Assembly (NCBI RefSeq): GCF_027409185.1
Contig: NC_084475.1
Span: 15,024,130-15,088,129 of the forward strand
DNA: 64,000 nt
Origin: Cynocephalus volans
Taxonomy: Eukaryota; Chordata; Mammalia; Dermoptera; Cynocephalidae
Direction: 5' to 3'
Positions 20,037 to 33,300 of the stretch are shown here, piece after piece (position 1 is the first letter of the stretch; every line of letters starts with the position of its first letter). The notes under the pieces are model-generated. The model was given only the letters and a program-made list of their open reading frames with translations. It was not told the DNA's origin and did no database searches. A program made the translations under genes and the position numbers.

Positions 20037-20369
20037 CTGCAGACTCCATTCCTGTTTCCTAAACAACACTGCATGACCTCCAGCCTCTGGTTGCAGTGAC
20101 TCATCCTGGGTGTCTCCAGGGACCGTCATTTTCTGCTCCAGTAACAAGGGTGAGGCCTGAGGGTCAAAGTTCAGAGGTCCTTTTGAACTTCTCTGTACAA
20201 CAGGGTCTTTGAAACCTGAAGGGAGAGGAAGAAAGGCAGGAAAGACTTGCTCCACCAAACAAAAACTATTTTGAATTCCAACATCATGATTCCAAACTAG
20301 AAGCCTTCTGCAACACACACACTGCATGGGAAATTTAAATTGCTTAAAAATAATTATTGGCCTTTATGC

Positions 20370-20790
20370 CAAGTTAAAGAAGCCAGACACAAAAGGGTAT
20401 ATTTAGTGTGATTCCGTTTCTGTGAAGCTCTAGAATAGACAGAACTAATCTGTGATGACAAAAATTGGAATAGCGGTTGCCTCTGGGGAGGGGCAGGATG
20501 GATTTTCGGGGGGGGGGGGGATGTCCTATATTTGATAGGGGTATGGGATATACAGCATATAAATTTGTCAAAGCTCATTGAATTATATACTTAAGGGGAG
20601 GGGGGTGAGGGAGAACATGGTAAAGGAACACAAAAAATGTTTATATTGTGTAAAGATAAAAAAATTTTTTTAAGTTACAGGAAAAAAATATTAAATGTTT
20701 TCTTCACTGTCAAAAAAAATTATATACTTAAGATAGGGATATTTCAATGTATGTAAATAATACTTCAATAGGAAAAAATTAAAATAATTG
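20370..20790 (+). repeat. L1 3' fragment
   Basis: It opens 'gaagccagacacaaaagggt', with 'gattccgtttctgtgaagct' and 'aactaatctgtgatgacaaa', the usual end of an old L1. It includes a G13 run at 20508-20520. Confidence 0.7.
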
Positions 20791-20799
20791 TCTAGAAAA

Positions 20800-22615
20800 A
20801 AATAATTTGCTATTGTGAACAATCTTCTGTCGTTTAGAGGAACGATGCGCCAGCTTTACAGATAAAGAAAACAAATTTCTCTCCAGCATTCGAATAACAC
20901 ACACTTCAACAGGCAGGCTCGACCCTGGGCTTCAACGGCGATGGACCCTACTTCTGCCGTTCTCTGTCCACAGTGGGTCCTGATTGTATAAGACGTCTGT
21001 CAAGGTGTCACCAGCTGAGGAAGGTTGGGTCATGTTCGTACTTGATGTGGGTCTGCCCAAAGCAGAGGTTTTGAGGTGCCCGTCAGGTGGGTTTGTGGCA
21101 CTCACCACGGGTCTGCCATTTGTGTGCAGGAGAGGCTGCGGCCAGTAATCCAGAGCGGTAAGTGCTCAGAGGGTTAACCGAGTGTTAGGAAAACACTTCC
21201 TGGACCACTGAGGCTTTTCCTGGAGTGCTGCAGTCTGAGATGCTCTCTGCTGGGATTAACGATTGGGTCAGAGTTGGCTCTGTTAGCTTGCCAGGGGGAG
21301 GGCGTCCCTCCAAGGGCAGGGGGAGAGCTGTGGTGGCCTGGCCGCAGTTCCTTCATGTGCTAGTTGTACCTGCATGCAGGGGGAGGGATAGAGCTGGCAA
21401 TCCTTGCCAGACACGCAGAAAGCTGAGCTCTGGCCAGGCCTGGGGGCTGAAGCAGGGTCTCGATAAAGGTGTATGGATTCCGGGGAGGTCTGGCTCAAGG
21501 CTGCACGATGTGGTGTCCAGCAGAACCCAAGATCCCAGGGCAGACTGGGGCAGCAGGGCCATGCGGTCATCAGTCCTCAGGGCTCAAGGTTGGGGACTCA
21601 AAGTAGAGGGCTGTACTGAAAACGAGCAGGAAGGAGTAGGGGACTTGGTGGCTGGGACTGAAAGGGTTCCTGAACTCATGGAGCCACCTGGAGGAGCTGC
21701 TGAGATGTTGTGGGTGGACGGGGCCTACAAAGGGCACTTGAACCTGGTCAAATGTGAGTTTCCTACTGAGAAGAACCAGTTTCAGGGTGGACTCTGTGTT
21801 CCTAAGGAACACAGGGCTGGCATTTGACATTATTATTTTTTTATTCATTAGACCTAAGGGTGCATTGGTAAATTTTAACAACTGGCTTTCTGGTGAGAAA
21901 AAAGCCATTATTTATAATATTTACCAATTTTCCTTATCTAAATACTCCCACAGTGGCTAATTTCAAGCTACCAAGATGACATCACTGAGTGCAGCCATAC
22001 CATTATCTAGTATTTACACCGCATAAAAGCAATAGATGTAAATAAACTAACGAGCACAGACAGCAGTAAGACATAGTAAAATCAGGAAGTGATGAGTACT
22101 AAGTATTTATTATCTTTTAATATAATATATGTAACTGTATGTTTACATAACTTATTTTTTAATAATGGCCCTGTGTAACAATTGATTTGCCAAAATCCTG
22201 AAAATGTAACAATCTTGTGAGCTGGTATGAGCCGACTCCTGAACCTCACTGTTTAGACCAAATCTGAGAAAAAGACAAGCCAGGGCAGCTCCTGGCGAGG
22301 GGCTGGGGCAGGAGCCAAGCCATCGAGAGGTTCCTTTTGCAAGAATGAGGTTCTTCTCAGGAACGCCCCCCACTGTCATGAACAGAATAGGCCCTTAGCG
22401 AGTGGTGGTCCGGGGAGCAGGCACGACCCTTCCTCAGCTGCATCCCCACTTTTGTGCATGATTTTAATACCTTGTGTCTTTCTGCCCTGATGTGCAGTTT
22501 TGGCTGATCTGCTTGCCCTTTTTGGTGGTTCCTATTGGTTTCCGTGTCCTCTCAATGGATATCAGCGTCTAAATGTTACTCTGAGATTTTAAACTCCTGG
22601 ACGCTCAGTTCTATT
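20800..22615. other. intergenic stretch with one long open frame of no known relation
   Basis: A 200-codon frame at 21225-21827 (plus) is open, but its residues match nothing I know and it has no splice or repeat support. The rest is unique or unrecognised. I do not call a gene here. Confidence 0.4.
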
Positions 22616-22617
22616 TG

Positions 22618-22790
22618 CGGGTGGTTCCCAACCTTGGCCAAACATTGAGATCACCCGGGAGGTTTTTAGAAAGGCTGAGGCCTGGGTACCACTCCTACCT
22701 CCAGATTCAGAATTCATTGCCTTTAGGTGCAGTCAGCCCTGAGCAGTGTGAAAACTCCTCAGGTGATTCTAATGTGCAGCCGAGCTCCAG
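22618..22790 (+). repeat. MER5A DNA transposon (hAT-Charlie)
   Basis: It opens 'gtggttcccaaccttggcca' and closes 'gtgattctaatgtgcagccg', with the terminal inverted repeats of MER5A still visible at each end. Confidence 0.8.
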
Positions 22791-24404
22791 ACGTGATTCA
22801 CATCAGCTAATTAATTCAGACAATCATCCATTCATTTGATACTGACAGGGCTTCATTCATTCCTTCAACACTGACCAGGTTCCTCCTGTGTGCCAAGTCC
22901 GTCACAGGACCCAGGCACTGGGGAAACACTGGGGAAGTCGCTGTCCAAGCTCTGGAGGAGCTCACAGTGGAAATCTGGTGAGGAAGACAACAGGCCACCA
23001 ATTCGAACAGTCTTGGTGCTTGATTCCCCCATGTCACTGCAAAAAGTGGTGCCAAGTCCCCCCATCCCTACGTGTGACCCTTTGTAACATGACTTTGCAA
23101 ATCCTTCCATCAGGAGTTGGATTCTCCTCTGCACCCCCCGGACTGGGTCTGGACTGTGACTTTGGCCAGTAGAAGGTGGTGGAAGTGACATGTCATGGAG
23201 TTTAGGCAGTTGGCTGAAGAGCTTCTAGGAAAGGTGTTCATGACTCTTTTCTTCCTTTGGATACTGCCAGGTCTGAATTCAATGCCTGGAACTGCCTCAG
23301 CCATCTAGCAGCCTTGAGAGGAGCCAGCCTGGGGACAGCTGAGCTGGGAGACACTGCGGATCAGCTGATACCAGCCGGCTCCCTGCCGTCCCTCCACAGC
23401 TCCTGCCTTGTGAGCTAGCAAAGCCCCTTGTGGATACAGCCAAACTGACTCAGGGTCTGGGTTACTGTGGCCCAGAGCACCTAGACGGCTCCACCAACAA
23501 GCAATCGCCGAAACAGTGTGACAGGTGCTCGGGTGGAGCTGTGGAAGCTTTCACAGATGGAGCCGGGGGTGACGTTGGGATGCAGAGACTGGGCGTGAGG
23601 GTGGGAGAGAACGCCGGCCTTCCTTGTGTCCGAGTTTCAAGGTCAGAATGATGGGGCACAAGAAGCCAAGGGACAGCCAACCTTAGACATAACCAAAGCC
23701 TGTGCCGTGGCGCCCCTGAAGGTACAGCAGTCGGACTGTGCAGAGGTTTAAGTCCTGCTCAGTAACGGATGCCCCTGAGTTATTAGGGGACTGCAGCGGT
23801 GGCATGGGTGGACAGAGGGACTCTCCAAGCTCTGACAAGCTCCCATGGAGTGGCGTGGAGGAAGGGGGCTGCTTCCCGACTGACCTCATGTCGGGGGACT
23901 GCTTGACGGTCTCCAAGGAGAATTAAAAGGGATTTTCATTCCTTGCTGTGGCTTAAAGAGACAAACCCTCGGTCACTGGATCAGCCCCGCAGAGGCAGGA
24001 CTGAACCTGCTCCTTCCGGCGCTGTGTGAGCAGAACAGCAGGATCGCCAAGGAGCTCGGCCACTGTCCAAACCCTGCCGTGGGGCTGTTTGAGCTTTTTG
24101 TTTCTTTTGGACATGGTCTAAAAATAAAAATAAAATCCGAAGTCCTCCTCAAAGGCCATTCAGATCCCACATCGTGACTGAAGCTCTTTCTCTGACAAAT
24201 ACAGGTCCGGGAACAAAGCAAGGGAAGGAGCGCAGGACAATGACAGCACATGCACACAGCGACTTCGGTCTACACTGCACAAAGCCGGAGTCCTGGAGGC
24301 CGCGCTCTGAGAAACGGGCCGTGAAACAGGAAGAAATAATTGATCGTAAAGGGATCGTTTGTGTGAAGCCTGGCTTGAGAAGAGCCATTAGTGTGGCTTC
24401 TTTT
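22791..24404. other. intergenic, no gene seen
   Basis: Unique sequence with short open frames on both strands and no recognisable domain, RNA or repeat family. Confidence 0.45.
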
Positions 24405-24915
24405 TTTAATTGAGGTGAAACTCACATAACATCACGACTCTTCTTGAAGTGAGCAGTTTAGTGCTATTTTGTACCTTCACAGTGTTGCACAATCATCTCT
24501 TCTATCTGGCTCCAAAACATCTTCATCACCCCGGAAGGAAACCCCAAACCCATTAAGCAGGCAGTCCCTGTTCCTCCCTTCCCCCAGCAACCGCTAATCT
24601 TCTGCCCCTATGGACTTCCCTATGCTGGAATGTCATATACATGGAATCATACATGTGGCCTTTTGTGTCTGGCTTCTTTCACTCAGCATCATGTTTTCAT
24701 TCATCTGTGCTGTAACATGTATCAGTAGTTCACTCCTTTTTACAGATGAATAATATTCCGTTGCGGACATACCACCCGGTGCTTATCTGTTGATCCCTCG
24801 ATGGACATTTGGGCTGTTTCCACCTTTTGGCTACTGTGAATACTGCTGCTATGAGCATTCATGTATGTGTTTCCACTGTTTTCAATTTTTTTGGACAGAT
24901 TCCTAGGAAGTAGGG
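24405..24915 (-). repeat. L1 3' end (minus orientation)
   Basis: On plus it reads as the complement of an L1 end: 'attgaggtgaaactcacata', 'acatggaatcatacatgtgg', 'ggcttctttcactcagcatc' and 'gatgaataatattccgttgc'. It is an old subfamily. Confidence 0.85.
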
Positions 24916-26001
24916 GTTCTTAGAGGGCAAGTCTAAGCATGGGGGCACACACGTGTAAACACACACACCTGAGATACCCAAACACGGGGTTTGGGGTAGG
25001 TGTTGCTGCTCTTACACCACATCAACATACAAGCAGGCTAAAGGGCTGGTGTGAAATGAGCCCCCCCGAGTTCCCATCCCACATCCACATTTAGTAAAAG
25101 CGGGATTTTCCCCCTCAGAATGGACAGACAGATGACAGCACCCTCAGAAAACGGAATACAATGAAGCCATTAAGAGTGTTTTCAAAGACTAATGACCTCA
25201 GATCTTGAGATTTTACTGAGCAGAAAAGGCAGAAAGCAGAAGTGTGACATGCAGTGTGATCACTGTATTGTCAAAACTCCTCAGGCACAGATGAAGAACT
25301 GGAAGGAAATTCATGACAAGACTATGGGCTTTCTTTTCCTTCCTTGTATTTTTGTATTTTACAAAATGTCCCCCACTGAAAATGTTAGGAGGATCAAGTG
25401 AGTTAATGCACCTAAAAGACTTAGAACAGGGCTTCTGGCACAGTAGGTACATAGAGGTATTTGTTCTCATTATAATGATTTCTGCTTCTAATCAGAAAAT
25501 TTTTAAAGAAAAAAAAAATACTTCTTTCTTTCTGCCTTTCCACAAGATTGGAGCATGCTGCCTCTGAGAGAGCAGAGAGGGTCCACCAGGGCCTAGGAAG
25601 ACAGGGGCTGGCTGCAGGGACTTGTGGATAACATTTTTTGTCCCTGGCAACTGCCCTGGATGGGGTGATAAGACCCCCTCCACCCCACAAGATCTCCATC
25701 CAATCTAAACATTCTGCAAAGATGGCTTCGAGGTATCCCTGGAGGATTGTTGCTATGAAAGGCACAGCCCAAGCCTGAAGATGGGGCGTATTTTGTTTCC
25801 AGGTATCTAAGGGGCTCTGCCTGGTGAAAAGCATCCAAATACAGGTTTCTCCCCTCCGCACCCAGGACTGTGGGAGGAGGAGGAGGAGGGTCGGCAGGGG
25901 ACAGCAGGGGTGAACTTTTGCCCCCACTCCCATCCCCCTTTCAGGTGTTGGGAAGGCACCTGGACCCCCGGTGTCCCAGACGCTGTGCCTGCGCGGCTTT
26001 G
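24916..26001. other. intergenic, partly L1-like
   Basis: A further L1-like stretch lies at about 25085-25250. A 194-codon minus-strand frame (25421-26005) has no similarity I can recognise. Confidence 0.4.
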
Positions 26002-26016
26002 CCACAAGGGGGCGCC
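26002..26016 (+). promoter_or_regulatory. CTCF-type motif
   Basis: CCACAAGGGGGCGCC is almost exactly the CTCF core CCACNAGGGGGCGC, in a GC-rich setting (GCCTGCGCGGC just upstream). It is the best such match I see in the window. Confidence 0.6.
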
Positions 26017-26198
26017 CCGGGCACCGCTAGACCCCTCAATGTGCAGCGTGGAAAAGAAAAAGGAAGAAAATCATTTTCTTCTTCTGGTGAGGGTGGCGAT
26101 CATTTCTATCACCGGGTGGTGCGGGCAGGGCTGAGGAGGGGGTGAGGGGCGGGTCTGGAATCATTTCTGTCTGCTTGCACCCGAGGGGTGGTGGGCAG

Positions 26199-26286
26199 AC
26201 ATCTGATCTCCCTGGCGGAGCAGCCGGCCTGCGGGATGGCGGACATCTGATCTCCCTGGCGGAGCAGCCGGCCTGCGGGATGACGG
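26199..26286. repeat. 44-bp tandem duplication
   Basis: Two head-to-tail copies (26199-26242 and 26243-26286) of a GC-rich unit beginning ACATCTGATCTCCCTGGCGG, differing by one base near the end. This is a recent local duplication. Confidence 0.9.
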
Positions 26287-26474
26287 GTGCTGGGAGGCAG
26301 GAAGCAGATACGAGGGGCACCTCGGGTTGGCCCCCCAGCCCGGCTGCCTGGGGGCTCCCTGAGGACAGCCAGCGAGGAGGGGCTGGCAGAGCAGCTCCTT
26401 TTGGGGCTCACAAGAAGGCTTGGTGCCTGTGGGCTGGGGCTCTGCAGGCCTCCGGCCTCACAGCAGCGGAACAC

Positions 26475-26516
26475 CCGAGTGTGTGTGCGCGCGCATGTGC
26501 AAACGGGCACTCAGGC

Positions 26517-26569
<53 letters not shown>

Positions 26570-26754
26570 CGCGCGCCTCTGTGCATAACCGCGTGTGCAT
26601 GCCCTGTGTTCTGACCATCCACAGAAGGCCGAGTGTGTGTGCGCGCGCATGTGCAAACGGGCACTCAGGCGCGTGTGTGTGTGTGTGTGCGCGCGCGCGC
26701 CTCTGTGCATAACCGCGTGTGCATGCCCTGTGTTCTGACCATCCACAGAAGGCC
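26475..26754. repeat. tandem duplication containing GT and GC runs
   Basis: Two copies, starting at 26475 and 26629, share CCGAGTGTGTGTGCGCGCGC, then 'catgtgcaaacgggcactca', a GT-then-GC run and 'tgccctgtgttctgaccatc'. Copy 1 is about 154 bases; copy 2 is shorter because its GT run has fewer units. The frames across it are artefacts. Confidence 0.9.
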
Positions 26755-26857
26755 TCGAGGGAGGACAGGGGAACTTTCCTGCCCTGGACTTTCTGGGGTG
26801 AAATGGGATCTCATCCCTGCTCTCAGACACGAGGGCTTATGCCCAGAGCTTGGGAAC

Positions 26858-27392
26858 ACACATGTACACACACACACACACAGAGGCATGCACAGATGCA
26901 CAGACACACAAAAAGATGCACAGACACACACAGGCACACACACAGAGGCACGTGCACACACTCATACACAGGCATGCACACACACCTGAACGGACACAGA
27001 GAGATGGACACAGGCACACACACAGAGGCAGGTGCGCACATGCATGCACAGACATGCATAGACACACACACAGAGGCACGTGCACACACTCATACACAGG
27101 CATGCACACACACCTGAACAGACACACAGAGATGAACAGACACAGGCACACACACAGAGGCACGTGCGCACATGCATGCACAGACATGCAGACACATAGC
27201 TGTACACACAGACGTGTGCAGACACATGCACATGGATGTATACACACAGATATGCACACATGAACACACACAGGCACACAGACATGCACACACATGTACA
27301 CACACAGATGCACATAGACACAGAGACACAGGCAGATGTGAGCACAAAGACATATGCACCCATTTGTGCAAACACACACACACACACAGCTC
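26858..27392. repeat. CA-rich minisatellite with higher-order units
   Basis: About 535 bases of CA-rich DNA with a longer unit (AGAGGCACGTGCACACACTC, then CATACACAGGCATGCACACA) recurring two to three times. His/Thr-rich frames on plus and Cys/Val-rich frames on minus, up to 200 codons, are artefacts. Confidence 0.92.
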
Positions 27393-30300
27393 CCTCTACC
27401 AGTCAGAGATAATGTAACAAGACACTCCAGGATTAACAAAAAAGTTTAGATGGTGGCACAAGCCAAACCTCCAGGCTCCTGGTTACCTGTTATTACCTTT
27501 ACCGAGTTGTGACTGAAGCAGGAAACTGGCGATTTGCCCGTTGATGGGAAGTGCCCCTCGTGCCAACTGCTGCCTATGGGGCTGGCTGTGCTTTTCTGGA
27601 AGCTCACAAAGGCAGGGCAGGGGTCCCTGGGGGAAGGAGGTGCTGAGGAGTCTGGCACAGCTAAGAGCAATCTGGGCGGCTAACCAGGGAGGTGGCAGAG
27701 AGGGAGGGTGATGTCACCCAGGAGACCTGCAGAGCTGTGGCCTCAGCCTGGCTCTGCTCTGTGACCTTTTGACCGTGGAAAGATTGCTGGGGGGTTGTTT
27801 CCATCCTGGCTGTTGTGAGGCCACCACCCCGGCCTAGGGAAGCAGCTGCGCTCACCAGCTTCCTTGTTTTGGAGACAGTCTCCTCTGCTTCCAGCCAGAG
27901 CTGTCACCAGCCTATGAGTTTTCCACCTTTGTCCCCCTCTTCTCTACCCTCAGATTCTGCTCTCCAGCCCCTGAATCTACCTAGTCCTGCCCCATCCCGG
28001 GCTTTGTGCTCACAAGTGTGCACGTGCACACGTGCACACACACACCCATCCCAGTGTCCGCCCCCTCCTCTGCCCCTCAGAATGCCACCTCTGAACATGG
28101 TTAGCTATCCCAGTGGCTCGCACACTTTTTTTGGTCTCACTAAATTTGCCCTTTTCTTCTCTCCTTCTGCCCACCCCATCCTGGGAGGGGCCTCCTGGTA
28201 CGAAGGAGGAAGGGGAGACTTCCTCTGCATGTTCTGTAGCTAAGTCCAGCTGGGAGAGGATGAATGTCTGCAGGTGACAGAGTTGGATTTCTCCTGAACC
28301 ACCAGCGGGAGTGAAGCCTCCTGCAGGATCTAACTCCACGATGGAGCTGGGCTCCCAGGACAGGGAGGAGAGTGGAGGCAGGAGGAATGGGGTGGGGTGG
28401 GGGTGTCAGGGGAGACAGGGAAGGAGGCCAGAGGGGAGGGCCTCCCGGTGGATGTGGACTCGAGATGGATGGCACATGGCCGACGGGGACAAGAGGTAGT
28501 ACTGGCGCTATCCTCTGGACTCTGTGTGCTGGGCTGGCCAACAGTAGGACTTCCTCTCCCCAGAGTCTCTTCATACCACACTGTCCTGGATGCCACAGTA
28601 ATGGCCAGGGGTTCGAATGCAGATGAAGAGCTGAGTGCTTGACCTGGGCCGGGGGTCTGAATCTCTGCTCAGCTGGCCTCCTGAGGAGCCAAAGGATCCC
28701 CCGGGGCTCCCCTCATCCCAGATAACTGTAAGGGGTCCCCTAGGTTTTTCCTGTATCCCAGGGCAGGAGGAGAGGGTGTGCACGGCAGCACCACGCTGAT
28801 TTCAGGGACCTGAGAGGGCAGATAGGGAACCCAGTGGGTGGAGCCGCGCCTGAGATGGCAGGACAGCGCAGCCTCCAGAGCTGCCACTCCAGGCACCAGC
28901 TAGTGGGTGGAAAGGTCCCCAGCCGCCCAGTGAGAGGCCTGCATGGCGGCCCAAGCCCTCCTCCCCAAGTTCCCTGATGGCACTCAGGGACTGTCCCCAT
29001 GGTAAGGCTGGTCTCTCAGCAGACCTTCTGTGCGTTTCTGTGGCCAAGTCCACATGACCAGTAAGAGAAGGGTCAGGACTTGAACGTGGGCCTCTGTGAC
29101 TCCAAAGCCCAGTCCTGGCCCATGTCACTGTGACAAGATGGTGACCGTCAATGATGGGGGCACAGGGTCACAGGGTGCTTAGCGTGCTGGCTCTGTTGAG
29201 TGTGTCCTCTGTTTCGCTGCTCTGGGCCTCACCAGACCGGCGAGCCAGGAGCTATTTGCATCACTGTTTCATGGACGAGGAAACTGAGATGTTCCGATGG
29301 AGGATTGGAAAGAGTGTTTCAGGCTGAGGGAGGAACGATGAGACACTGTGAAGGCGTTCCCTCGGCAGACACTCACCCAGGGCCGGACTGCTGGGAACTG
29401 CGCAAGGAGAGCCCAAGGAACCCCTGGCACAGAAGGGCCGGTGTGGCACGTGCCTGGCAAGACAAGGGGGGGGGGAGGGGCTGCCAGCGGGGAGGACTCA
29501 GGTGTCACGCTGAGGAATCTGGACATTTGCTGTGAGCCCTGGGGAGCCATCCAAGCAGGGGAGGGACAGCGCCAGACGGACACTCTCTCCCCAGGCCCTC
29601 CCGCCTTAGCACCTTGGAGACAGCATGCTCCTTCTGTAGTGGGAAAAACAAAATTGATCCTTAAACCAAACATTAAAAAGAACCCTGAGTGCACCTGCTG
29701 TATCTCTGGAAGGAGGCATAATCCATCTCTGGGCCAGGGAGGGGCTGTAAGGCCTGAAATTAAGGCCCAATATTACATGCTGCCTTGATGTCTGGGGCAC
29801 CTCTTCTAGTAGCTTCCATAGGAGTGAGTAGGAGGTGATGTCCTGGTGAATCTGAAATCCTGCTATGTAGAGTGCCTGCTCTGCTCAGTCCTCTGGAGAC
29901 AAAGTCATCCAGAACCAAATGCCAGGCCACAGCAGGCAGGAGCTCTGAAGCTGTGGAGCTCCAGGTTGTCACCAGAGGAGAACACGCCATGGTCACCAGC
30001 CTCCAGAGGAGCCCTACCTCCTGCCCCTGTCTGGGGTCCACCCCAAGGCAAACCCCTGCCCCAATCTTATGTGTGTAATCCCTGCAGGAAATTCTGCAAG
30101 AGGCTCCTGCCTTGGGTACTGGCCCAGGTGTCCAGCCCTAAGGGAGCTTTACCCTCACAGTGGCCACAAATTTTTCCCAATCCTTGATGTTCTTTTTCTG
30201 CCAAAAAAAACACCACCTCCTGCTCCCATGCAGCCTACATTCCTTCCCGGACCTGACTCTGGTGTGTATCATAAGGCAGTTAAGTTGGGAAGGCCCTGAG

Positions 30301-33300
30301 CTTGGAGCCAGAGGCCTGGATTCAAATCCTGATTTCCCCAAAACCCAGCAACCACAGCAACCACTTGGCTCCATTTTACAGATGAGGAAATTGAAGCTCA
30401 GAGATCAACAAATACTTTCCCCTGGCACTAGTGGTGCTCAAGTGAAAACGTATATGAAGGGGGTTATGTGATGTTTAAACACCACACAGAGTTTGGGATC
30501 ATTATTACACATGAAGGAAATAAAGTCATTCCCAGGGGTCCAGTCTATGGGTTAATCTGCCAACTTGCTGAGGTTTTCAGGGTCAGTTTTACCTGTATAC
30601 AGATCCTACATGGAATTGAGTGACTTTCTCAAAGCCAGCGGGACCCCGAGTCTCCAGGAGCTCGTTTTACAGCAAAAGAATAAAAGCACGAGATCAGCAG
30701 CTCAACCCTGGCTTACAGCAGGCTCACCGGGGCCTTTCCCAGATCCTGCTGCCCAGTCTGCACCCGGCCATGAAACCAGGATCTGTGGAGTGGGGTCCTG
30801 CCATCAGTGTTGCCTAAAAACAGAGAATTCCGACGTGCACCAGGGTTGAGAAACCCCTGCATCGGGGCTCCCCTATGGAGATGAGTCTCGGCTCTGGCTG
30901 GACATGCAAATTCCCCAGGGGTGGGGGACATGTTAAAAAGCAGTGACACCAGAACCTCCCCACAGAGAGTTGATTTACTTGCTCTGGGGCAAAAGCAGCC
31001 CAGGTGAGTCACAGGTGCAGGCAGATAGAAGACCTTTGCTCTAAGGCCTTCGTATCCTTCCCTGAAGTTCCTGGCACCTTGTGATCCATGGAGCTTTAGG
31101 ATGTAAAACTTCTTTCACCTGTTGGAGCCAAGGGGAGCCGATGTCACGTCCCAGCTGGTCCTCCTGCCTCTGCGGCTGCTGCTGGTGTTTCTTTCCAAAC
31201 CATTTCCTCTGCTGTCATCCCTGCCGATGCACCAGACCTTGCAGACAGGGGGGTGACAACAGACAGCCTTCCAGCTCAGCAGGAAACCTCTTCGTTGGCA
31301 AAGTGGGAGGGGCTGGGGAGGAAGGGTGGGTTTCCTGGATGGGTACCTGCAAAAGAAACTGCCACCATGGCCAAGAGGTCAGCCTGGAATCCGGGGACAG
31401 GTGATGATGGAGCATGGATTGTCTCATGACTTATGAATACATCATGATGGGGGTGGAGGGGACATTCAGAGTGGAAGACATGTCTTCCCCCGAGAGAGAT
31501 TAAGCAAGCCGGATTTGCCCTCCTGGAAGCAGCTTGGTCCTGTCTCCAGGTGTATGGAGCACTCTCATGAAAGGGATGCAAATCCGGTCACCTCCAGGTT
31601 CGCAGAGGACTGAGGCTTGCAGCAAAGCAGCAGGGTTTGGGTTTCACTCTCTGACCATCAAGATGACAGTACCCCAGGGTGGTCCTCCTCTCAAGTGGTT
31701 GGATTTGGTCTTGCTGAATTAATGGTGTGCCAGGCACTGCTGAGCTGCCTTGATTCCTGTTTGAAGGCTAGTCCTGCCCTTAGCACCTCCCAGCAGTGCC
31801 ACGCGGCTGGAGCCTGGACCAGAGGCTCAGAGTGGAGGTGGATGGATTCTGCATTGTCTTTGTCACTCACTCACTGTTGACCGCAGACTTTAGATGGTGG
31901 TTTTCTAACCTGTCAAATGGGATAATAACTGTTCTACTTAACAGGATTTTGTGAGGCTTAAACACGATGGTGTGAGTGAGTTGGCTTTGAAAAGCACTTC
32001 CGAGGCATATACACACAAAGCTTTATATAGAGGACAGGGTGCCCCTGGCTCGGTGGTGCTATGAAGCTGTGTGCACAGCCCAGGATCCCCGGTGGAATTG
32101 AGAACTGTGGAATTAATTGCCTTTGGAAGTTCAATTTGCTGTGTGTGCACACAGTGAAGAGGAACGGGGGAGCCTGGCCTTTGCCTTTTATGGCAGTCTT
32201 GGAACTTGAAACACTCAAACCCATCATTCTCAAAAAGCTTTTTATAGTCCTTCAGAAGCTTATGTCTCCGCAGATCCACATATTACAGGTACACGACTAG
32301 ACGGGGCTCATTAAATCATTAGCTAATGCAGGGCTAATTAAACGCTTCTGACACTTGCTACCATCTGCTAAGGCTGGAGTGAAGTTTGAAAGTTCTGTGT
32401 GTTTTCTTAAAGGCTTGAGTCACCACCACCTCGTGGGGCTGAGGGCTCGTGGTTTGAGCCCCAGAACTAGAGAAACACTGTCGGAAGATGGATTCGATCT
32501 TTAACTGATTTCCATTTTAAGACACAAGCTGTGGGGATTATTACAAAATTACTTCAGTTAATTAAAAAAGAAAAGCTTTGAAGTCATTTCCTAGTGTTTA
32601 TGCATTTTGTCCCAGAGTGGTCTCTGAGGATATGCTAAATTCCGGGACTCTGTGGCTTTCCCTTCTCACTGACTGCAACAAGGAGACACTGTGAAATTAA
32701 TTATTGACATTGATTTTTTCTGTCACCAGATGAATCCCTCAGCAACTCAAGAATCTTGATTAGTCAGGCTTGGAAAATTGATCAACTGGTTCCCACAAAG
32801 TGTCCCTTCTCTTCCTCCAGTAAACATGGGACTCGGTCATTTGGGTGGTGGAGGTGAGTGGTGATGTGTCGTCACGTCTCTCCACGTTCCCTCTCCTCCC
32901 AAATGCAGTCTAAGCCTTCTCTGTTCATTGATTTTCATGCCCAGAATCAGTTGTAAGAGAAAAGGATTAGAAACTTTTTATTCAAAAAGATCAGTTTATC
33001 TCCCCTAGTGGGGTGTTTACCTTTTCCTTAATGACTTATAAGGGTTCTTGACATATCCTGGATACAATTCCTTTGTGAAATACATGTATTGCACATGTCT
33101 CCTTTGACTCTATGGGTTGCCAGCCCCTAATAAAAAAACAAACAGCTGCTCACCTTACAAAAAAGAGACAGCCAGGCATTGCAGACCACTGACAAAGATG
33201 ACTGAGAAAGTCTCCAGCGCATCGAACCTGAGTCAGACAGGCTGCTCAAATCCAACTTCCAATCCACAGGAAACGGGATAGAGGAAGGGGACAAACCTGC

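Noticed and set aside
21225-21827. 200-codon plus-strand open frame
   Set aside because: No recognisable domain, GC-rich setting, overlapping open frames on the other strand, and no splice or start support. Most likely chance.
25421-26005. 194-codon minus-strand open frame
   Set aside because: No similarity I know. It ends in a low-complexity Phe run read from poly-A/T.
26837-27439. 200-codon Cys/Val-rich minus-strand frame
   Set aside because: Translation of the CA minisatellite.
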